From Methylomonas lenta (GTDB lineage Bacteria; Pseudomonadota; Gammaproteobacteria; Methylococcales; Methylomonadaceae), in assembly GCF_001644015.1 (NCBI RefSeq), contig NZ_LUUI01000044.1:48267-112266 (forward strand): a DNA stretch of 64,000 nucleotides, written 5' to 3'. The notes below the pieces were generated by a model. The model saw nothing but the letters and a program-made list of their open reading frames with translations, searched no databases and was not told where the DNA came from. This document shows positions 27,336 to 35,941 of this stretch, one piece after another. Position 1 is the first letter of the stretch. The number at the start of each line of letters is the position of its first letter. A program made the translations under genes and the position numbers.

Positions 27336-28215
27336 ATTTACCATAACCATAGTTATAACCGTATAGATCAAGTTCTTTTTTGGTTTTATTTAAAAGCGTC
27401 ATCACTACATCGCAATTAGCCAATTTAGCAATTGAATCATTGACGACGCTTTGCGGTGTTTCTTCTGCTGCAATAACCAAAACAACCTGACCTACTAGTT
27501 CCGCTAAAATTTGAGCCTGTGTGGCCACTAATAAAGGTGGAGAATCAAAAATCACAATTCTATCTTTATATCGGCGACTGACCTCTTCTGCAAAATGATA
27601 CATTCTCTGGCTGGACAGTAATTCTGTCGAATATTTATGTCGTTTTCCAGCAGGTATGACATTTAAATTATCCAGATCTGTTTTTAACATAATATCTGAA
27701 AAGGTGATTTTGTCGTTTTCTAAATACTCAATTAACCCAGGCGATTGTTTGATTCCCAACTGTTTAGATATACTCGGTTTTTCCACATCTGCATCAATGA
27801 GAAGTACGCTTTTGTCTAATTCATTAGCTATACTCAAAGCCAAGTTAATAGAAATGAATGTTTTTCCCTCTCCTGGCAAACTGCTACAAATCAAAATCAA
27901 ATTGGAGCGAGAAATCCCATTAGCTTCTGCACCTTGAATATTATTCACTAAAGGTCGCTTAATAACCCTAAACTCCTCCGCCAATTGTGATTTACTATCA
28001 TTATGATCTATAAAGCCTTCCTCAGCTAAAGCTTTCCAATTTATACTAACTTGGTTATCTAGAGGTACTTTTACTTCATTATTTTCAGCGCTATTTTCAA
28101 CCTTAACAATAACAGCCTGATCAGCATCCACTGGTGGCTGTGTAACAACTTTTGGCTTATTATCGACTAAAACTTGATTATTGGCTTTTTTTAAAGCGTT
28201 TTCAATTATGCTCAT
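27322..28215 (-). CDS. XrtA-associated BY-kinase (tyrosine autokinase)
   Basis: A 297-residue bacterial tyrosine kinase that should regulate chain length together with the neighbouring chain-length determinant. It has Walker A SSLPGEGKT at residues 111-119, Walker A' VLLIDADVEKPS and Walker B RIVIFDSPPLL. The C-terminal tail is Tyr-rich (DLYGYNYGYGKYGHP, five Tyr), the expected autophosphorylation cluster. There is no membrane segment, so the periplasmic part is supplied by the separate 28231-29766 protein, as in the Firmicutes-like split form. It ends inside the following outer-membrane gene by 14 bp. Confidence 0.93.
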   Translation of the reverse strand: MSIIENALKKANNQVLVDNKPKVVTQPPVDADQAVIVKVENSAENNEVKVPLDNQVSINWKALAEEGFIDHNDSKSQLAEEFRVIKRPLVNNIQGAEANGISRSNLILICSSLPGEGKTFISINLALSIANELDKSVLLIDADVEKPSISKQLGIKQSPGLIEYLENDKITFSDIMLKTDLDNLNVIPAGKRHKYSTELLSSQRMYHFAEEVSRRYKDRIVIFDSPPLLVATQAQILAELVGQVVLVIAAEETPQSVVNDSIAKLANCDVVMTLLNKTKKELDLYGYNYGYGKYGHP

Positions 28216-28230
28216 TATTTTTACCCAAGG

Positions 28231-29766
28231 TTACTTGATAATCTCAAATAACATAATGCCAATATATCCTGTGATTATCATCAAGATTGTAATTAGCAAT
28301 AACCAATCAAAGTTTTTAGCTTTAAATATACCTTGATTTGTCAAAGACACCCCACCCAAAGAAGGTAACCCGGTTACCACCCTAACTTGCCTGGTTGACA
28401 TAAAAACCGGACGTATAAAATAAATAAGAAAAGCAACACCAAACCCAACTACTAATCCCCCTGCTAAAATTAACGAATAAAAAAGTATTCGATTTGGTGA
28501 TGATGGCTTTGAAGGTTTAGTTGGAGGATCAGCAATTTTAAATTTTAACCGGGACGTTTGATCATCAACGCTCTCGGTGATATGAGCTTGCTCTCGGCGC
28601 TCTAGAAGCTCTGAGTACTTACCATTGATAGTTTCATAATCTCTATTAAGGTTTTTCATCTCAGTTTCAACAGCAAGCTTTTCATTCAACCCTTCTTCAA
28701 CCTTGACTATCCTGTCACGGATTGAGTTAATTAAAGCTTGATTTGAAGCTACTTCGGCTTGCGCATTATCAAAACCCATTTTTAATGCTTGTACATAAGG
28801 ATTTGACAATTTTTTTGGCCCTATAGAATCTGACTCAGAAATAACTTCATCCTTATTATTAAGGTCCATCTGTTCTTTTAACGTATTAATCAACCTGTCA
28901 ATAGAAATAATCTCAGGGTGTTTGTCAGTGTACTTGATTAATAATTCTGTTTTTCTATCAATTAATGAGGAAATCCTTGGGTCCGCTTCTTGTTCGACAT
29001 CCGTTGTTAAACTAGCCAACCCCCAATCTTCGTCGGAGTCTTGAACCTCCTCGACCTGTTCTGCAAGCACATTCTTTCTTGCAATGGTTTGCTCTAAACT
29101 CACATTAGCCGCATTTAGCTGTTCTTTTAATTGATTTAGCAATGAAAATTGATCTGAAGCACCCAGAAATAAGTCTAGATTTGCCCGTTTAAAATCTTCT
29201 TTAGCCTTTTCAGCTTCTTGTAACCTTATCTCATAATCACGGAGTTGATGCTCGATGAATTGTTGTGCATCACTAGCGTCAGCCATTGCCTTGCCTTGCG
29301 CTTGCTCCGAAAACACCGTCAGTACTGCCTGTACAACACTTTTTGCCGTTTCCGGATCGGTAGATGAGTAGGCAATATCAAATATATCCTTATCTCTGGC
29401 GCCCGATATGGTTATATCTTTTTTGAGTTTCTCAATAAAGTCTGCATTGACCACAGCACCTGTTTTAGCTGGTTTTAGTTGAGACAACTCAATAACTTTC
29501 TCTAAATTAGGCCTGGTAAACATCAGCTGTTGAATTATCCGGATAAGCGCAGAAACATCAGGATCAATTACCATACCTCTCATCAATGGCCTAATAATTG
29601 TAGAGGAATCGATATGCACTTTCGCTTTTGATTCAAATTTATCTGGCATCATAAAAACATAAGTCCAACCACATATACAAACTAATAGGCCAAACATTAT
29701 TGCCACTCGCTTATATTTCAGCGTACCTTTTAAATAAAAATATACTTCAGATAATTCTTGCTGCAT
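28231..29766 (-). CDS. XrtA-system polysaccharide chain-length determinant (Wzz-like)
   Basis: A 511-residue inner-membrane protein of the Wzc/Wzz periplasmic family. An N-terminal membrane helix (RVAIMFGLLVCICGWTYVFM), a periplasmic region with long coiled coil between about residues 160 and 400, and a C-terminal pair of helices (LFYSLILAGGLVVGFGVAFL and LLLITILMIITGYIGIMLF) are visible. PTKPSKPSSPNR before the second helix is the typical proline-rich Wzz motif. The protein has no kinase domain; the kinase is the next gene, 15 bp downstream. Confidence 0.93.
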   Translation of the reverse strand: MQQELSEVYFYLKGTLKYKRVAIMFGLLVCICGWTYVFMMPDKFESKAKVHIDSSTIIRPLMRGMVIDPDVSALIRIIQQLMFTRPNLEKVIELSQLKPAKTGAVVNADFIEKLKKDITISGARDKDIFDIAYSSTDPETAKSVVQAVLTVFSEQAQGKAMADASDAQQFIEHQLRDYEIRLQEAEKAKEDFKRANLDLFLGASDQFSLLNQLKEQLNAANVSLEQTIARKNVLAEQVEEVQDSDEDWGLASLTTDVEQEADPRISSLIDRKTELLIKYTDKHPEIISIDRLINTLKEQMDLNNKDEVISESDSIGPKKLSNPYVQALKMGFDNAQAEVASNQALINSIRDRIVKVEEGLNEKLAVETEMKNLNRDYETINGKYSELLERREQAHITESVDDQTSRLKFKIADPPTKPSKPSSPNRILFYSLILAGGLVVGFGVAFLIYFIRPVFMSTRQVRVVTGLPSLGGVSLTNQGIFKAKNFDWLLLITILMIITGYIGIMLFEIIK

Positions 29767-29802
29767 TTTTTGCTTTAACGCCTCAAAATATTGATTCTAT
29801 AT

Positions 29803-30498
29803 TTAGAAATAAGCATCAGGGATAATCAATATATCACCGGGCATCATTAATACATTCGCCGACAAATCCGCGTCATCAATCAAATCATCAATACGCACTC
29901 GATAGGACTTTAAGTCTCCATCAACTTCGCGAATAACACTTGATCTATTACCATCAGCGTATTGATTTAGGCCTATTTGAATGATTACATCCAGCAGAGT
30001 CATACCTCTTTCATAGGGTATGGACTTTCCTTGATAACGCCCAATTCCGCCACTACCGCCTCCACTTCCGCTTATACCACCGCCACCGCCTCCGCCTGAT
30101 GCACCGCCTCCACCTCCAATTCGACCAATTACGCGAATCTGCTGATCCCTGACACCTTTAAAGCCAGAGACCATGACTACGACTTGTGGGCTTTTTACAT
30201 AAGTTTCTAGGACTTTTTCTATATCTCTAGCCAATTGAAAGGGGGTTTTCCCACTGGCTAGTAATTCTTCAACCAAGGGAACTGTGATTTTCCCATCCGG
30301 CCTCACTGCAGCAGAGGTTGATAACTCCGGATTACCCCATACAAATATATTGACGCTATCACCTGGCCCGATTTGATAGGTGTAATCTGAAGTCTGACTT
30401 ACGTCTTCTAGCAAAGGCTGGAAACAACCCATCAGACTAATCAGAAAAATGCATAACGCAATTCGACGCCCTATTGTGAAACACTTCAACTGTATCAT
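29803..30498 (-). CDS. Polysaccharide export lipoprotein (Wza-like, XrtA system)
   Basis: A 231-residue outer-membrane polysaccharide export protein. A lipoprotein signal ends in LISLMGC, followed by the export domain (YQIGPGDSVNIFVWGNPELS, VRPDGKITVPLVEELLASGK) and one SLBB domain (TLLDVIIQIG). Between RVIGRI and KSIPYERG lies an unusual insertion of about 24 residues, almost all Gly with some Ser and Ala, coded at 30046-30117; the family normally passes directly between these two blocks. The ATG at 30498 is used; a TTG two codons earlier has a closer AGGA. It forms the outer-membrane exit route with the beta-barrel protein. Confidence 0.9.
   Translation of the reverse strand: MIQLKCFTIGRRIALCIFLISLMGCFQPLLEDVSQTSDYTYQIGPGDSVNIFVWGNPELSTSAAVRPDGKITVPLVEELLASGKTPFQLARDIEKVLETYVKSPQVVVMVSGFKGVRDQQIRVIGRIGGGGGASGGGGGGGISGSGGGSGGIGRYQGKSIPYERGMTLLDVIIQIGLNQYADGNRSSVIREVDGDLKSYRVRIDDLIDDADLSANVLMMPGDILIIPDAYF
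30046..30117 (-). repeat. Glycine-codon repeat tract
   Basis: A low-complexity run of GGN codons within the export lipoprotein gene, coding about 24 residues that are mostly Gly with a few Ser, Ala and Ile. On the plus strand it reads as imperfect repeats of CCGCC, CCACC and TCC units. Such tracts are prone to slipped-strand length change in whole codon steps. Confidence 0.7.
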
Positions 30499-30547
30499 GC
30501 TCAAAAATTCCTCATCCTATCAACCTCATAATATTAGCTTAGTAATC

Positions 30548-32977
30548 CTATTTGTGCTCTAGCTCTTTAAGGCGTTTTTCAGCATCCTCTTTTCCAGTAA
30601 AACCTCTTTTCTGTTTCTCTGACAAGGATAATGCTTGTTTCAGCTCCACTATCGCGGTTGCCTTATTTCCGTTATTCAAATGAGCCACGCCTAAATGATA
30701 TCTAATCTCAGGCATTTTAGGCTCTTTGACAATCAAAGATTCTAGCAAAGCCAAACCTTCACTGGTTTTGCCATTTTTCACCAAACCCCATGCGTAGGTA
30801 TCCTGTAAATATACATTATCAACCTCTTTAAAGCGTTCAGCCATGGACAAGCCTCTTGCCACATCATCACTAACACTGGAGTCAATCAACAATGCAGCCA
30901 GGTTATTGATTGCCAAAGTAGTATCGGGGGATTTCTCAATAACACTTTCGTAAATCTTACGGGCTTCGTTTTTATTGCCCAGTTGCTCATACAGACCAGC
31001 CAAAGCCAATGATAATTGAGGATTATCCGGATTGTCTTGTAGGCCCTTGATATAAACTTCTTTTGCCCCTTCAGCACTCTTGGTTAACACGGCTTCCACT
31101 TTAGCTAAGGCTAAATAAAGCGGCACTGACTTGTCCGGCGACTGTTTAATCTGACTGCTTAACAGCTGCTTGGCTTTGACATAATCCTTATTCGCCATAT
31201 AAAGATCACTTAAAACCCCTACAATAGCCAAATCTTCTGGATGCTTTTTCTGTTGCGACTCAAGAAAAGCAATTGCTTTATCACGTTCCTTAAGCGCTTC
31301 ATATGACCTAACCAAATTAACCATTGAGTTGACATGGCCGGGAAATTCATTCAGCAACTGCTCATATAACTTTACAGCATCTGCATACTGACCCTTACCT
31401 TGGAGAATATTGGCTTGCAAATACATAGGAACAGCTTTATTTTTGGAAAACAGCGCAATTCGCTGTACCGTTTCCTGAGCATCATCCCATCGTTTTTCCG
31501 ATATATCTAAGTCAGCTTTATTGGTCAATAACAATATTTGATTAGGCTTGGCATTTAATGCTTTATTCAAATACTGTCGGGCTGTTTCTTTTTGATTGGC
31601 CTGTAAATAGCCACTATAAACGGGGATGAAAGCTTGAATATTGGCTGGATTTAACTCTAAAGCCTGTTTAAAGTTTTTTTCCGCTTGTTTCTGATCTTTT
31701 TTCAAGCTATATGCTTGTCCCAACAACATAAAGGCTTGATCTGAATCGTTTTTAGTCCAAACTGTTTTATTTAGCAAGTCGATAGCGTCATCAATTTTAT
31801 TTTGCATTAAAAATAACCGGGCTTTTAGCAAGCTGGCATCAACAAAATCAGAGTTTGTGGCTAAAATAGCAGAAATTTCTTTTTCTGCTTTATCGAGTTC
31901 TTTTTTATTTAAATCTATTTCAGCGAGGATTGTTCGCGCAGTCAAACCTGTTTTGTCGTTTTTATCTACATCTGCCACTTGTTTCAAACCAGATGCTGCA
32001 TCATCTGCATATCCCGACACCAACATCCACTTTGAAAGTTCTAATGCAAGAGCAGGTGTATTCTTAGCGCCAGCCATCATTGTCTTAAATTCAGGGCTAA
32101 CACCTTCCTTATTTTTTGCATTTAAAAATTCAAGCAAGACAATTTTTGGCTCTACATTATCTGGCTTTTTAGCAACCATCTCACGCAAAAGCGTTTCAGC
32201 TAATTGCAATTTGTCTGTCATAGCATAAATTGATGCGAGACTTAATTTAAAATTTTCAGCATCAGGATAGATTTCAATCAACTGTTTATAATCATCAATC
32301 ACAGCCTCAATGTTATTTTGTTTGGCATTAATCTTGATTTTAAAAAGTCTAAGTGGTAAGTTTTTTGTATCCTTTGTTAATGCTGTATTAACCATTTCCA
32401 GAGACTGGTCAAACTGGTTATTTTCAAAGTACATTGCTGCTTTTAATGACAACGCATCGATGCTACCTGCATTGACTGCCAAAACCGAATCGATAATTTC
32501 GCTAGCCTGCTCTTTTTTCTGTTGTCTGATATAAACAGAGGCTTTTAACAGCTTTGCTTCTTCGCTAGCAGGATTTGACTGCAACACAACATCAGCTTGT
32601 TCTAGTGCTTTATCCAAATCACCAAAAAGCAAATTTACTTTGCCAAGTTTCTGCCTTGCCTCAGTATTATTAGGATCAAGCTCAATGGTTTTTATAAGGT
32701 TTTCCCGCATTGACTTGAAATTATTACTTTTCTCATCCAAAAGAGCCATGTAATAATAAGTATCTGACCGCTTATCTTCACTTTGACTAGATGTTTTCAG
32801 CTCCAGTATTGCTTTATCATATTCGCCTTTTTCAAATAACTCCTTACCTTTTTGTAAGTGATTTTCGGCTGCTTCTTCTGGCGAATCGCAAGCTGCTAAC
32901 ACCAACGCTCCAATCAATATAATTGGCGCATATAATTTATTATTTTTAGCTTTACTGGTCAACACTACTAACTCCAT
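30548..32977 (-). CDS. prsT: PEP-CTERM system TPR lipoprotein PrsT
   Basis: An 809-residue lipoprotein with lipobox VLAAC (Cys30), followed by about twenty tetratricopeptide repeats to the end (for example AENHLQKGKELFEKGEYDKA and AEKNFKQALELNPANIQAFI). Size, lipobox and position beside the exosortase-A genes fit the PrsT family, thought to scaffold export complexes at the membrane. The ATG at 32977 has no clear RBS; a GTG at 32965 has GGAG at good spacing and would still leave a full signal peptide. It is the first gene of the export block, preceded by 284 bp of AT-rich DNA without a convincing gene. Confidence 0.92.
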   Translation of the reverse strand: MELVVLTSKAKNNKLYAPIILIGALVLAACDSPEEAAENHLQKGKELFEKGEYDKAILELKTSSQSEDKRSDTYYYMALLDEKSNNFKSMRENLIKTIELDPNNTEARQKLGKVNLLFGDLDKALEQADVVLQSNPASEEAKLLKASVYIRQQKKEQASEIIDSVLAVNAGSIDALSLKAAMYFENNQFDQSLEMVNTALTKDTKNLPLRLFKIKINAKQNNIEAVIDDYKQLIEIYPDAENFKLSLASIYAMTDKLQLAETLLREMVAKKPDNVEPKIVLLEFLNAKNKEGVSPEFKTMMAGAKNTPALALELSKWMLVSGYADDAASGLKQVADVDKNDKTGLTARTILAEIDLNKKELDKAEKEISAILATNSDFVDASLLKARLFLMQNKIDDAIDLLNKTVWTKNDSDQAFMLLGQAYSLKKDQKQAEKNFKQALELNPANIQAFIPVYSGYLQANQKETARQYLNKALNAKPNQILLLTNKADLDISEKRWDDAQETVQRIALFSKNKAVPMYLQANILQGKGQYADAVKLYEQLLNEFPGHVNSMVNLVRSYEALKERDKAIAFLESQQKKHPEDLAIVGVLSDLYMANKDYVKAKQLLSSQIKQSPDKSVPLYLALAKVEAVLTKSAEGAKEVYIKGLQDNPDNPQLSLALAGLYEQLGNKNEARKIYESVIEKSPDTTLAINNLAALLIDSSVSDDVARGLSMAERFKEVDNVYLQDTYAWGLVKNGKTSEGLALLESLIVKEPKMPEIRYHLGVAHLNNGNKATAIVELKQALSLSEKQKRGFTGKEDAEKRLKELEHK

Positions 32978-33261
32978 AAAATATTTATTACATATATTTT
33001 TTAATTGCTTTTAACTCAGTTCATATAATCAACAACGATAAATCAGATTCACTTCAATTATTAAAACTCTTGTCATACCTAAAAACCACAACCTATTTTC
33101 AGGTAAAAATAATAATAAATCATCTGGTTTATTCATTAAACTCTTCGTAACAATCCAATAAATTACAACAAACCCAGCATAACTAATTTTCAGAGGCTTT
33201 CCGTGAACCTTATTGAAATTCATAGAACTTAAAGCCAAGATACTGCTCAAAAGAACCATAT
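32978..33261. other. AT-rich intergenic stretch upstream of prsT
   Basis: No supported gene is seen here. The stretch is strongly AT-rich and lies between the end of the cyclic-nucleotide-binding-type gene and prsT, both on the minus strand, so it probably holds the prsT leader and promoter. I looked for a sigma-54 site (GG and GC twelve bases apart), given the nearby sigma-54 activator PrsR, and did not find a good one. Confidence 0.5.
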
Positions 33262-33735
33262 CTAAAGATATTTGTCAATATCATGCGCTTTTATACCCCA
33301 TGCAAGCAAATTTTCAATCCGCTCATTAGCCAACTCTACTCTTTGGGCCATGACCTTAAAAACCGCCTTTAAAAACAGATACCCCTGAGCGGGATGACTA
33401 TCTAAATACCCGCTTAGCTTGTCACTTCGAATTTCTATAATGCAAGCATCGGTCAAGCTGATTACCGAAGCAGTTCTTCTATGATCAGCATATAAGCAGA
33501 TATCACCAAACAAAGCGCCTGCATCCAAATCGCACAACCCGGGATTGACCTTGATTTTACCCTCAATTTCCGTCCCGCCCAGCACTCGCAACTGACCTTC
33601 TTCAAGCAAGAACAATGAATTCCCGATATCTCCTTTTTCTATGACTTTTTCATTTGCTTTATACCAACGTTTTTGCCATGCATCGCCTTCTAAAAACTGA
33701 GGACTTGTTAAGATTTCGTCTAGTATTTTTTTCAT
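33262..33735 (-). CDS. Cyclic nucleotide-binding domain protein
   Basis: A 157-residue protein consisting of one cNMP-binding domain with no DNA-binding helix-turn-helix. It shows EKGDIGNSLFLLEEGQLRVL, then a phosphate-binding-cassette-like FGDICLYADHRRTASV, where FGE...RxA is usual, and ends in helices (FKVMAQRVELANERIENLL). The ATG at 33735 is preferred to a TTG at 33780 that lacks an RBS. It is transcribed divergently from the kinase gene prsK. It could be a cAMP or cyclic-di-GMP adaptor in control of polysaccharide production; ligand binding is not proved by the motif. Confidence 0.85.
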   Translation of the reverse strand: MKKILDEILTSPQFLEGDAWQKRWYKANEKVIEKGDIGNSLFLLEEGQLRVLGGTEIEGKIKVNPGLCDLDAGALFGDICLYADHRRTASVISLTDACIIEIRSDKLSGYLDSHPAQGYLFLKAVFKVMAQRVELANERIENLLAWGIKAHDIDKYL

Positions 33736-33784
33736 ACCCTTGTGCTCTCTAAATCCAACACCCCTAGTCAATTCAAACAATCGC

Positions 33785-33790
33785 TATAAT
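33785..33790 (+). promoter_or_regulatory. Possible -10 box for prsK
   Basis: A perfect TATAAT lies 49 bases before the prsK ATG, in the 103-bp gap between divergent genes. No good -35 hexamer is visible at 16-18 bases, so the promoter is weak or needs an activator. In AT-rich DNA such a match may be fortuitous. Confidence 0.3.
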
Positions 33791-33838
33791 GATTAATGAA
33801 AACACACATCCATCGGCTTTAGAAAACCCTTAAATATT

Positions 33839-35941
33839 ATGGAAAAGTTCATTTTTTTTAGCTATCTGAGTGCGGCAATAGCTTATACAATTTTATTTTT
33901 ATTCGCTATTACGAGAATTAAGCGGCATTGGCTTTTCATTACAGCGGTAGCTTTTTCTATACTGTGGAGCGCGAATGTAGTTCGAGCAACCCAAGACAGC
34001 CAGTTCTTCATCGCAGACACATTGGTCTTTGAGACTTTACGAAACATGTTTTGGACTTTATGGCTCGCCACTTTGATATCCAAACAACGCTACAACAACA
34101 ATTTTCAGTACGTTTTACGATCCAGACTAGCGCCAGCCATTGGCCTATTGTTTTTACTGACAGGAATTATAGAGGGTTTTCCAAGTTTTCTGGACTTTAT
34201 TCGGCTTCAGACTGATTCTGATCCTAGGTTTTTTGCGCATGTGGTGTTTGCTGTAATTGGCCTTATTCTCATCGAACAGCTTTACCGTAACACTCCCTTA
34301 AACCAGCGCTGGAATATTAAATATATCTGTTTAAGTCTCGCAGCATTATTTTTGTTTAATTTGATTGTTTACAGCAAATCCCTGCTATACAAACACTTAG
34401 ACATACCTCTGTGGCAATCGCGCGGCATTCTTAATGCCTTAATGGTACCGCTTTTAGCCATCTCTCTACCAAGGCTAGACCTACCTAGTTTCAATACAGC
34501 ACACTCAGTCCCTAGGAAAACCATTTTTTATTCCACTATTTTGTTTGGCTGCGGTGCTTACCTAATTTTGATGTCGGCCACTGGTTACTACCTTAAACAA
34601 GCTAATGCTGAATGGGGTGAAACGATACAAACAGTGTTCATTTTTCTTGCTGTCTTATTGTTGTTTGTGTCTTTTACGTCTGGAAAAATGCGTGCATTGG
34701 CCAAAGTATACTTCGGTAAACATTTTTTCCATTATAACTATGACTATCGGGAAGAATGGCTAAAAATCAGCAAAGCACTGGCTAAACTTGAATCCATGGG
34801 TGAACTCAAAGACTTTATCATCACCACTTTGACTAATTTAGTAGAGAGTACTGGTGGCGGACTCTGGCTAAAAAACGAACAAAGCCGGTTTTTCTTAGCC
34901 GCAGAACAAAATTTACGCTTGTCTCCGCAGGAACTTGATCACTTTAAGAACAACCATGACCTGCCTACTTATTTATCCAAAAAACAATGGGTGATCGATT
35001 TTTTTGAATTAGCGCATGCACCAGAAGTCTATGATGACATCGACTTATCACCCTGCTGTTCTGAAGACAGTCAAATATGGTTGATCGTGCCGTTGTTTCA
35101 TCTAAATAACCTGGAAGCTTTTGCTGTGCTCACACAGCCCAGAGCCCCCAGAAAGCTTAACTGGGAAGATCATGATCTGTTAAAAACAGTCGGCATGCAA
35201 TTAGCCAATGCCCTCGCCCTTAACAAAGCCAGCGAGGCATTAGCCAATAATCGTCAATTTGAAACCTACCATCGGCTTTCTGCCTATCTGGTACATGACC
35301 TGAAAAACATTGCAGCCCAACTAGGACTTATAGTCAAAAACGCGAATAAGCATAAACATAATCCCGATTTTTTTGATGACACTATCGATACACTCAATAA
35401 TGCTGTTAATAAAATGCAGCATATTGTGAATCAATTAAAACAAGGCAAATCCATACCGTCCGCAAAATCGCTAATTAATCTTGCAGACATCATCAAAACC
35501 ATACAACACCAACACAAGGGACTTCCTGCCCTGTCAATTGTAACGACTGTTGATGTATGCTTGATCACAGTAGATCCGATCAAGTTGACCAGTGTTATCA
35601 CTAATCTTATACAAAACGCTCAAGACGCCACACAAAAACCAGATGGCTGGGTGAAACTTGTTTTAACAACAAAGCCAGATTATGCTGTACTTGAAATCAT
35701 AGACAACGGCATTGGTATGGATTCATCATTTATAGCCGAGCGATTGTTTAAACCCTTCGATACCACAAAAGGTAATGCTGGCATGGGTATCGGTGCTTAT
35801 GAAGCAAGGGATTTTGTATTAAAAAATGCCGGTCACTTAGATGTTGATAGCATACCTGATCAAGGCACTACATTTAAATTACAACTTCCACTATCACAAC
35901 CCAAAACTTATGACTCCATCGAACCTGCTATTGATTGTTGA
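33839..35941 (+). CDS. prsK: PEP-CTERM system histidine kinase PrsK
   Basis: A 700-residue membrane sensor kinase. Residues 1 to about 290 hold eight or more hydrophobic helices, a GAF-type domain follows (about 320-460), then the dimerisation helix with the phosphorylated His in AYLVHDLKNIAAQLG, and a HATPase domain (LTSVITNLIQNAQDAT, IIDNGIGMDS, AGMGIGAYEARDFV). This architecture and the partner at its 3' end identify PrsK. It should phosphorylate PrsR to control exosortase-linked genes. Its last 32 bases overlap prsR. The signal it detects is unknown. Confidence 0.94.
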   Translation: MEKFIFFSYLSAAIAYTILFLFAITRIKRHWLFITAVAFSILWSANVVRATQDSQFFIADTLVFETLRNMFWTLWLATLISKQRYNNNFQYVLRSRLAPAIGLLFLLTGIIEGFPSFLDFIRLQTDSDPRFFAHVVFAVIGLILIEQLYRNTPLNQRWNIKYICLSLAALFLFNLIVYSKSLLYKHLDIPLWQSRGILNALMVPLLAISLPRLDLPSFNTAHSVPRKTIFYSTILFGCGAYLILMSATGYYLKQANAEWGETIQTVFIFLAVLLLFVSFTSGKMRALAKVYFGKHFFHYNYDYREEWLKISKALAKLESMGELKDFIITTLTNLVESTGGGLWLKNEQSRFFLAAEQNLRLSPQELDHFKNNHDLPTYLSKKQWVIDFFELAHAPEVYDDIDLSPCCSEDSQIWLIVPLFHLNNLEAFAVLTQPRAPRKLNWEDHDLLKTVGMQLANALALNKASEALANNRQFETYHRLSAYLVHDLKNIAAQLGLIVKNANKHKHNPDFFDDTIDTLNNAVNKMQHIVNQLKQGKSIPSAKSLINLADIIKTIQHQHKGLPALSIVTTVDVCLITVDPIKLTSVITNLIQNAQDATQKPDGWVKLVLTTKPDYAVLEIIDNGIGMDSSFIAERLFKPFDTTKGNAGMGIGAYEARDFVLKNAGHLDVDSIPDQGTTFKLQLPLSQPKTYDSIEPAIDC

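Noticed and set aside
33029-33259. A 76-codon minus-strand frame between prsT and the cyclic-nucleotide-binding gene
   Set aside because: No RBS, no recognisable domain, strongly AT-rich DNA and a composition typical of chance frames.
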